DNA of 64,000 nt from Rothia nasimurium. Lineage in GTDB: Bacteria; Actinomycetota; Actinomycetes; Actinomycetales; Micrococcaceae. A model generated the notes under the pieces. It worked only from the letters and a program-made list of their open reading frames with translations, was not told the DNA's origin and did not search any database. The DNA lies in assembly GCF_928381705.1 (NCBI RefSeq), contig NZ_CAKMSR010000008.1:62001-126000 (forward strand). The letters run 5' to 3'. Below, piece after piece: positions 58,972 to 64,000 of the stretch (the stretch's first letter is position 1; every line of letters starts with the position of its first letter). The translations under genes and the position numbers were made by a program.

Positions 58972-60405
58972 CTAACTCCTGTGGGCGTTGCGGTAGGTGA
59001 ATGCTGCGATTTCTGCACGCAGGACGGGCTGTTGCGGGCGGAAGGTGCCGTCGGCCCAACCTGTGGTGATGCCGTTGGCGTGCATCCAGGCTATGTGCTT
59101 GTTGAAGGGGTGGGTGAGGGGTACATCTTTAAAAATAGCGGACAGGTTTGCAGCGGGTGAACCGTTAAATCGATAGAAGAAAGCTGCGATTTCTGCGCGC
59201 AGGACGGTTTGCTGGGGCCGGAAGGTTCCGTCGGCCCAGCCTGTGGTGATGCCGTTGGCGTGCATCCAGGTGATGTGGTGGTAGAAGGCGTGAGTAGTCG
59301 GCACATCGCGGAAGGGGCTCACTGCTGGGGGAGTGAAGGCAGGGGAGCCTGCAAGTCTGTAGAAGAAGGCTGCATTTTCACCGCGGAGCGCTGACTGGTA
59401 GGGGCGGTAGGTGCCGTCTTCCCAGCCGGTGGAGATGCCGCTGGTGCGCATCCAGTTCATTTGGGTGAAGAAGGTTTCTGTAGGGAGCACATCGGCGAAG
59501 CCGGTGCCGTTGGCCCAGCGGATCCAGGCGGCCAGATGGGGAGCGAATGCAGTGTGGCCTGTGGGTGAGAGGTGGACGGAGTCTGCCAGAAGGTGGGCAA
59601 CACCTTTATCGGTAATCCAGTAGCGGGTAGGGACTACATTGACATTTTCTTGCCTGCCCATTGCGGCAAGATGCTCTGATAGCTGGTGACGGTTGGTCTG
59701 TTCGGCGATGCGGCGGCCAACTACCTCAGAGAGCATAATCAGGCTGGTGGGGTAGAGTTCGCGCAGCTTTTTGATAACTGCCCGCATGCCTTCGGCGGTG
59801 TCCTGGTAGCTCCGCCCGGTCCATAGGTCGTTGCCAGATCCTTGAATGTAGACGATACCGGGGGAGCCAAGGGGGAGGGCCCTAGCGTTATTGATAACGC
59901 TATCGACGTATGAGGGGTGGTACTGGTTGGCTGCGTATACACCGATTCCACCCCAGCTATAAAAATAGGGGCGGTAGCCTGCCTGGGTGAAGCCTTGACC
60001 TACCCAGTAGCTGTGGTTGGTGTTGGGTTCGCCTACCTGGGAGTCCCCGATAATGAGGGCATCTGAGCTGGTTAGTCTTATGTTGGCATCGCGTAGCATG
60101 TTGCCGGGGCCTGTACGGACGAAGTTGTTGGGGGCTCCGGGGTAGAAATGGGAACCGGAGGCCGCGTCCCAGATGATGATGCCGTTGCTAAAGGGTTGGT
60201 AGGCGCTGACGGGGCTGAGGGCTTGCTCGGCGGTGACGGGCTGCCCAAAGCGGGCGGGGTTGGTTATCCAGAGGGAGTAGATGCCGCCGGATACCGGGAT
60301 ATTGGCTGCGGCCGGAGCGGTTGAGAGCGCTGAAATGGCTAGGCTTGATGCTGCGAGGGTAATGGCTTGGGCGCGGTTTACCTTAAGTTCTGGGCGGGGG
60401 TACAT
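58972..60405 (-). CDS. Secreted SGNH hydrolase with three SLH domains
   Basis: 477 residues, signal peptide ending near AAA-NIP (about 34). N-terminal LGFP-like unit (about 36-90: ISGGIYSL to AASGSHF). SGNH esterase domain: GDS (Ser122), GND (191-193), and DSVH (275-278), all catalytic residues present. Three SLH repeats: 302-350, 363-412, 424-472, each with TGWxDGTxRP and an R-x-E-x-A-A-F motif. So a secreted esterase anchored to the wall. SLH modules bind pyruvylated secondary polymer. The gene downstream encodes the pyruvyltransferase, an unusually tidy pair. ATG 60405 has AGAGG. Confidence 0.88.
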   Translation of the reverse strand: MYPRPELKVNRAQAITLAASSLAISALSTAPAAANIPVSGGIYSLWITNPARFGQPVTAEQALSPVSAYQPFSNGIIIWDAASGSHFYPGAPNNFVRTGPGNMLRDANIRLTSSDALIIGDSQVGEPNTNHSYWVGQGFTQAGYRPYFYSWGGIGVYAANQYHPSYVDSVINNARALPLGSPGIVYIQGSGNDLWTGRSYQDTAEGMRAVIKKLRELYPTSLIMLSEVVGRRIAEQTNRHQLSEHLAAMGRQENVNVVPTRYWITDKGVAHLLADSVHLSPTGHTAFAPHLAAWIRWANGTGFADVLPTETFFTQMNWMRTSGISTGWEDGTYRPYQSALRGENAAFFYRLAGSPAFTPPAVSPFRDVPTTHAFYHHITWMHANGITTGWADGTFRPQQTVLRAEIAAFFYRFNGSPAANLSAIFKDVPLTHPFNKHIAWMHANGITTGWADGTFRPQQPVLRAEIAAFTYRNAHRS

Positions 60406-60554
60406 AAGAGACCTCTAGATTGTGTGCGTGTGAGTGTGTGGCAGGGCACCTGCTGGGTGTAATTATAGGCCGGGGTATGCATGGTCCTTTGTGGCGGCAC
60501 TCTGGGGGAAGCAACATAGTGAAAAGAAAGGTATGCCTGCTTCGATGCTCTGAG

Positions 60555-60578
60555 TATAATTTAGGTAAACCTAACTTA
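60555..60578 (+). promoter_or_regulatory. Promoter with DtxR/IdeR iron box
   Basis: TATAAT at 60555-60560 serves as -10 element. It is followed at once by TTTAGGTAAACCTAACTTA (60560-60578), a close match to the DtxR/IdeR palindrome TTAGGTTAGCCTAACC. A bound iron-loaded repressor would cover the -10 and transcription start. Confidence 0.85.
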
Positions 60579-60593
60579 TAAGAAAGGCTAACC

Positions 60594-60941
60594 GTGGACT
60601 CTACGCCCTACCCCACCATCGACACCCTGACCGCCCGCTCGCGCGCCGTCGTCCTGACCGACCGCCCCGCCCGCTATGCCAAGCAGCTCGCTAGCCACTT
60701 CGGGCATAAGATTCTGACTGAAGAGATTGAGGGTGGCCACCGCCTGACTTTCAACCGTGACGGCAATTTTGGTGGCTACGGCGATGTGCTGGTGCAGGAG
60801 GTTGACGGTGTTGAACACCTTGTCCTGCTGACCTACGCGGAGAGCCCCGAGAAGCGCGAGCGCCTTGAGGGTGTGCTGGGCCGCCATCTGGAGCGTTTTG
60901 GTGAGAAGGACGGTCTTGCCGTCACTTTCGTAGCCCTCTAG
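60594..60941 (+). CDS. DUF2218 protein, iron-regulated
   Basis: 115 residues from GTG 60594. The DUF2218 fold is recognisable: DRPARYAKQLASHFGHK (about 23-39), EIEGGHRLTFNRDG near 45, and HLVLLTYAESPEKRERLEGV near 77. Function unknown; the family occurs near siderophore genes. The iron box just upstream shows that it is expressed under iron starvation. It has no signal peptide. No siderophore cluster lies in the window, so the partner genes must be elsewhere. Confidence 0.82.
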   Translation: MDSTPYPTIDTLTARSRAVVLTDRPARYAKQLASHFGHKILTEEIEGGHRLTFNRDGNFGGYGDVLVQEVDGVEHLVLLTYAESPEKRERLEGVLGRHLERFGEKDGLAVTFVAL

Positions 60942-61006
60942 GCTCTTGCGGTGTGCGGGTGTATGTTTGAAACTGAAATTTTTTCCCGCTGCACCGTTGG
61001 AGCGTT

Positions 61007-61315
61007 ATGAGCCAGAGAGACCCTCGCGACCTTGAGGTTGCCCGCGATTTTCTTGCAGAGTTGGCCACCCGCCTGAATCTTGACCCTGCCCTGATGGAGC
61101 AGGCCATGCCCCACCTTCTGGGTATGACTAAGCACGTGGCGCGTGGGGTGGTGCGCCCGGCAGCGCCCTTGGCTGCCTTCCTGGTGGGTTACGCGGCCGC
61201 GCAGGCAGAGAGTCAGGCGGACGCCGGTCAGGCGGGGGAGCGCGTCCGCTCGGCTTTGGCGCAGGTGGAGGCCCTGATTGACGAGTATAAAGAGCGGGCC
61301 GATGGGCAGGCTTAA
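61007..61315 (+). CDS. DUF6457 protein (molybdenum-cofactor associated)
   Basis: 102 residues. Helical: LAELATRLNLDPALMEQAMP near 16-35 and VARGVVRPAAPLAAFLVGYAAAQAE near 45-68 match DUF6457, which in other actinobacteria is fused to MobA or encoded near formate dehydrogenase genes. Here it is separate. Its end overlaps fdhD by 14 bases, so translation is coupled. Probably helps with molybdenum cofactor for the formate dehydrogenase downstream. Confidence 0.75.
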   Translation: MSQRDPRDLEVARDFLAELATRLNLDPALMEQAMPHLLGMTKHVARGVVRPAAPLAAFLVGYAAAQAESQADAGQAGERVRSALAQVEALIDEYKERADGQA

Positions 61316-62183
61316 TCGCACCGCCCCGGCTACCCGGTACGTGCTCAAAGACGACGGCACCTTTTCGGTAGACCGCCGGGCTGATGCCCTCACTGCCGAA
61401 GAGCCCCTCGAAATCAGGCTGGATGGCCAGACAGTCACCACCACTATGCGCACCCCGGGCCACGATATTGAGCTGGCCCACGGGTTCCTGCACGCCGAGG
61501 GGCTGATTAGGAGCGCCGCTGAGATTAGCACCGCCCGCTACTGCGCCGGGGCGACCGGGCCGGACGGCGCCAACACCTACAACGTGCTTGACCTGACCCG
61601 CGCAGTCCCTGAAGCTACGCACCCCAGCCCGGCGGGCGGCGTCCTACCCCTCTTTGAGAAGGCTGCACCCCTGCGCCTGACCGTGACCAATTCAGCCTGC
61701 GGGGTCTGCGGGTCTGCCTCAATTGACTCGATTATGGGGAAGGCTACCCGCCCTATTCCGTCTACCGCCCTCACCCCCGCTCAGGTGCTGGAACTGCCTG
61801 CCCGCCTGCGCGACCACCAGGTGATTTTCAAAAAAACCGGCGGTATTCACGCCGCCGCCGTCTTTGAACCAACCGGTGAGCTCATCGTGGCCCGCGAAGA
61901 CATCGGCCGCCACAACGCCGTAGACAAGGTCGTCGGCCACCTGCTCATGAACGGTGGGCTAGAATCCCCCGCCCCCGGCCTACCGGGGTGGACGCTGGTG
62001 GTCAGCTCCCGGGCGTCCTTTGAGCTGGTACAGAAGGCAGTACTTGCCGGTTTCTCAGCGCTTGTGGCGGTTTCTGCCCCGTCCTCGCTGGCCGTGGAAC
62101 TTGCCAAGGAATCGGGCCTCACCCTGGTCGCTTTTGCCCGCGAACGACGTTTTAACCTGTACTCGGGTCAGCTAGCTCAGTAA
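61302..62183 (+). CDS. fdhD: Sulfurtransferase FdhD
   Basis: 293 residues from ATG 61302; a longer frame starting at 61278 is less likely. The CxxC motif NSACGVCGSASID (near residues 129-141) carries the sulfur-transfer cysteine, and DIGRHNAVDKVVGHLL near 198 and VSSRASFELVQKA near 238 complete the family pattern. It transfers sulfur to the molybdenum cofactor of formate dehydrogenase, which is encoded next. The first 14 bases overlap the DUF6457 gene. Confidence 0.93.
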   Translation: MGRLNRTAPATRYVLKDDGTFSVDRRADALTAEEPLEIRLDGQTVTTTMRTPGHDIELAHGFLHAEGLIRSAAEISTARYCAGATGPDGANTYNVLDLTRAVPEATHPSPAGGVLPLFEKAAPLRLTVTNSACGVCGSASIDSIMGKATRPIPSTALTPAQVLELPARLRDHQVIFKKTGGIHAAAVFEPTGELIVAREDIGRHNAVDKVVGHLLMNGGLESPAPGLPGWTLVVSSRASFELVQKAVLAGFSALVAVSAPSSLAVELAKESGLTLVAFARERRFNLYSGQLAQ

Positions 62184-62213
62184 TCTGGCACACATCACGC
62201 TAAACTGGGGTGT

Positions 62214-64000
62214 ATGAGCACGGTAAGCAAGCACGAAGACGTCCCTGTTGTCAGCCGCGTGAGCGAAGAAGCCACGGCCTTTGATAATCCCAAGATTGGC
62301 CACCGCACCAAGGTTGCGGCGGGCCCCGGTGGTGTGCTGCACGCTATGGCCCACGCGATCCCGGCCCGCGGTCTGCTCCCCCTGATTAATATGAACCAGC
62401 ACGGCGGTGTCGACTGCCCCGGCTGCGCCTGGCCCGAACCCCACCAGAAAGATATGAACGTGGTGGAGTTCTGCGAAAACGGCGCCAAGGCGATTGCCGA
62501 GGAGACCACCCCCGAACGTGCGGGCGTCGATTTCTGGGCGCAGTACTCTGTGACTGAGCTGCGCGATAAGACCGATTTCTGGCTGGGCAAGCAGGGCCGC
62601 ATCACCCAGCCCCTACTCTACGACCGCTCCAGCGGCGACGACCACTACCGCCCCGTCACCTGGGAGCGTGCCTTTGAACTGATTGCTGAGCAGCTCAAGA
62701 AAACCGACCCCACAAAGGCCGTTTTCTACACCTCGGGCCGTGCCTCCAACGAAGCCGCCTACGCCTTCCAGCTGCTGGCCCGCCGCCTGGGCTCCAACAA
62801 CCTGCCCGACTGCGGCAACCTCTGCCACGAGTCCACCGGCGTCGCCCTCAAAGAGGTCGCCGGCCTGGGCAAGGGCTCAATCACCATGAGCGACCTCGAA
62901 ACCACCGACCTGCTCATCTCGGTGGGGCAGAACCCCGGCACCAACCACCCGCGCTCGCTGACCAGCTTCAAGAAGATGAAGGAAAACGGCGGCAAGATGG
63001 TGGTGCTCAACCCCATGCCCGAAACCGGTCTGATGGCCTTCCGTGAACCCCAGTCGCCGGTGGGCATGATTGTGCCCGAGAAGCTGGCAGACGAGTACCT
63101 GCAGGTGCGTCTGGACGGCGACCGAGCCTTCTTCCAGCAGCTCAACAAAGAGCTGATTCGGCGCGACGCCATCGACCACGTTTTCATTGAGAAATTTACG
63201 GACGGCTTCGAGCAGCTGCGCGAGCACCTTTTGGGTCTGGACGACGCTGAGCTGGAACGCGGCTCTGGCATTTCGGCTGCCCAGGTGGCGCGGGTGGCCG
63301 ATCTGGTTGAGTCCTCTGAAAACGCTATTGTCTCCTGGACCCTGGGCGTCACCCAGCACCGCGAGTCGGTGGCTACCCTGCGGGAGATGATGAACTTCCT
63401 CTTCCTCACCGGCAATATGGGTAAGCCCGGGGCTGGTTCTGCGCCTTTCCGTGGCCACTCGAACGTGCAGGGCAACCGCACCGTGGGTATCTGGGAGAAG
63501 ATGCCTGAGCCCTTCCTTGCGGCTCTTGAAGACTACTTTGGCTTCCCCGTCCCCCGGGAGCACGGTCTGGACACCGTGGATGCCCTGCGCCAGATGCGCG
63601 ATGGGAAGAACCAGTTCTTTATGTCCCTGGGCGGTAACCTGGTGCGCGTTGCCTCAGATACCACCGCCTGCGAGAAGGCCATGAGCAGCCAGGAAATGAC
63701 CGTCCATCTTTCGACCAAGCCCAACGGGTCGCACGCCTTCCCCGGCGAGAAGGCCCTGATTCTGCCCGTCCTGGCCCGTACCGACCGCGATGTGCAGGCC
63801 TCCGGTCCGCAGAAGATTACCGTGGAGAACTCTTTCGGTATCGTCTCTGCTTCTATTGGCAAGCGCACCGCTAACGACGATCTGGACCTCAAGTCCGAGG
63901 TAGAGATTATCTGCTCGGTAGGCCGTGAAACCTTCGGCGATGATTTCTGGCAGCCCATGATCGACGACTATGGCGTGATTCGTGCGGCTATTGAGGGCAC
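62214..64000 (+). CDS. FdhF/YdeP-family molybdopterin oxidoreductase (formate dehydrogenase), N-terminal part
   Basis: 595 residues up to the window edge, no stop. ATG 62214 gives MSTVSKHEDVP. The DCPGCAWPEP motif near 79 (a CxxC) is typical of the YdeP branch, followed by molybdopterin domains: FYTSGRASNEAAYAFQLLAR near 171, CGNLCHESTG near 200, GQNPGTNHPR near 237. The family oxidises formate or acts in acid resistance. It lacks the [4Fe-4S] N-terminal domain of classic FdhF. FdhD and DUF6457 upstream support a real formate dehydrogenase. Truncated by the window. Confidence 0.9.
   Translation, partial: MSTVSKHEDVPVVSRVSEEATAFDNPKIGHRTKVAAGPGGVLHAMAHAIPARGLLPLINMNQHGGVDCPGCAWPEPHQKDMNVVEFCENGAKAIAEETTPERAGVDFWAQYSVTELRDKTDFWLGKQGRITQPLLYDRSSGDDHYRPVTWERAFELIAEQLKKTDPTKAVFYTSGRASNEAAYAFQLLARRLGSNNLPDCGNLCHESTGVALKEVAGLGKGSITMSDLETTDLLISVGQNPGTNHPRSLTSFKKMKENGGKMVVLNPMPETGLMAFREPQSPVGMIVPEKLADEYLQVRLDGDRAFFQQLNKELIRRDAIDHVFIEKFTDGFEQLREHLLGLDDAELERGSGISAAQVARVADLVESSENAIVSWTLGVTQHRESVATLREMMNFLFLTGNMGKPGAGSAPFRGHSNVQGNRTVGIWEKMPEPFLAALEDYFGFPVPREHGLDTVDALRQMRDGKNQFFMSLGGNLVRVASDTTACEKAMSSQEMTVHLSTKPNGSHAFPGEKALILPVLARTDRDVQASGPQKITVENSFGIVSASIGKRTANDDLDLKSEVEIICSVGRETFGDDFWQPMIDDYGVIRAAIEG

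Noticed and set aside
1..64000. CRISPR arrays, tRNA, rRNA, transposases or integrases
   Set aside because: No short regularly spaced direct repeats, no tRNA-like cloverleaf and no recognisable recombinase gene were seen in either strand.

Overview
The window looks like chromosomal DNA of a high-GC Gram-positive actinobacterium, most probably Micrococcaceae and plausibly a Rothia. This placement is by gene content and style only: GC-rich codons, many GTG starts, actinobacterial families such as DUF6457 beside fdhD, DUF2218 and CsoR, and a DtxR-type iron box. No rRNA or tRNA gene was seen, so the genus is not proven.

Layout. 1-7658: branched-chain amino-acid (mainly valine) catabolism: mmsA (cut by the window edge), 3-hydroxyisobutyryl-CoA hydrolase, an acyl-CoA ligase on the opposite strand, acyl-CoA dehydrogenase, SDR, mmsB and enoyl-CoA hydratase. 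7703-20780: an aromatic-acid block with paaI-like thioesterase, paaK, the TetR regulator paaR, a MOSC protein, paaZ, a second thioesterase, paaH, paaF-like hydratase, paaJ thiolase, an MFS symporter, an aldehyde dehydrogenase and a FeaR-like AraC regulator. Four copies of one 26-bp operator-like sequence lie before paaI/paaK, paaZ and the divergent thioesterase, paaJ, and the MFS gene, and so define a small regulon. The ring epoxidase paaABCDE is not in the window. 20863-25848: an LLM flavin oxidoreductase, then a copper island (YdhK-like lipoprotein, CopA ATPase, CopZ, CsoR with its operator). 25978-32637: GH15 glucoamylase-like enzyme, LysE exporter with divergent LysR regulator, BASS-type transporter preceded by an overlooked 34-codon membrane peptide, and an M48 metalloprotease.

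32700-36880 is an AT-rich accessory island downstream of acetate kinase. It holds two secreted-protein cassettes, each preceded by the same leader and ackA terminator. The cassette nearer ackA has three overlapping genes: a subtilisin-like protease, a secreted toxin-like protein and a possible immunity protein. It is followed by a second, truncated copy of the ackA 3' end. A 425-bp direct repeat therefore brackets the cassette, as expected if a foreign cassette integrated by single crossover at ackA.

36882-64000 is mostly ordinary core genome: ackA-pta, a DsbA-like lipoprotein, nitrilase-family amidase, acylphosphatase, zinc/cadmium exporter, two spermidine-synthase-like paralogues, RhtA-like exporter, two EcsC-like paralogues around a zinc peptidase, purB, a WXG-like/hydrolase pair resembling a type VII secretion substrate, a mycothiol/glutathione-dependent reductase, GNAT, YchJ, an AzgA-type purine permease, an SLH-anchored SGNH hydrolase with its pyruvyltransferase, an iron-box-controlled DUF2218 gene, and DUF6457-fdhD-formate dehydrogenase at the right edge.

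A dispersed repeat of about 100 bp with a double-stem architecture occurs four times (two copies between copZ and copA, one after the GH15 gene, one between pta and ackA). The two stems change sequence but keep pairing, while the internal loops stay conserved, so it is either a structured RNA or a palindromic mobile repeat. Together with the toxin-cassette locus it is the best candidate for something undescribed here.
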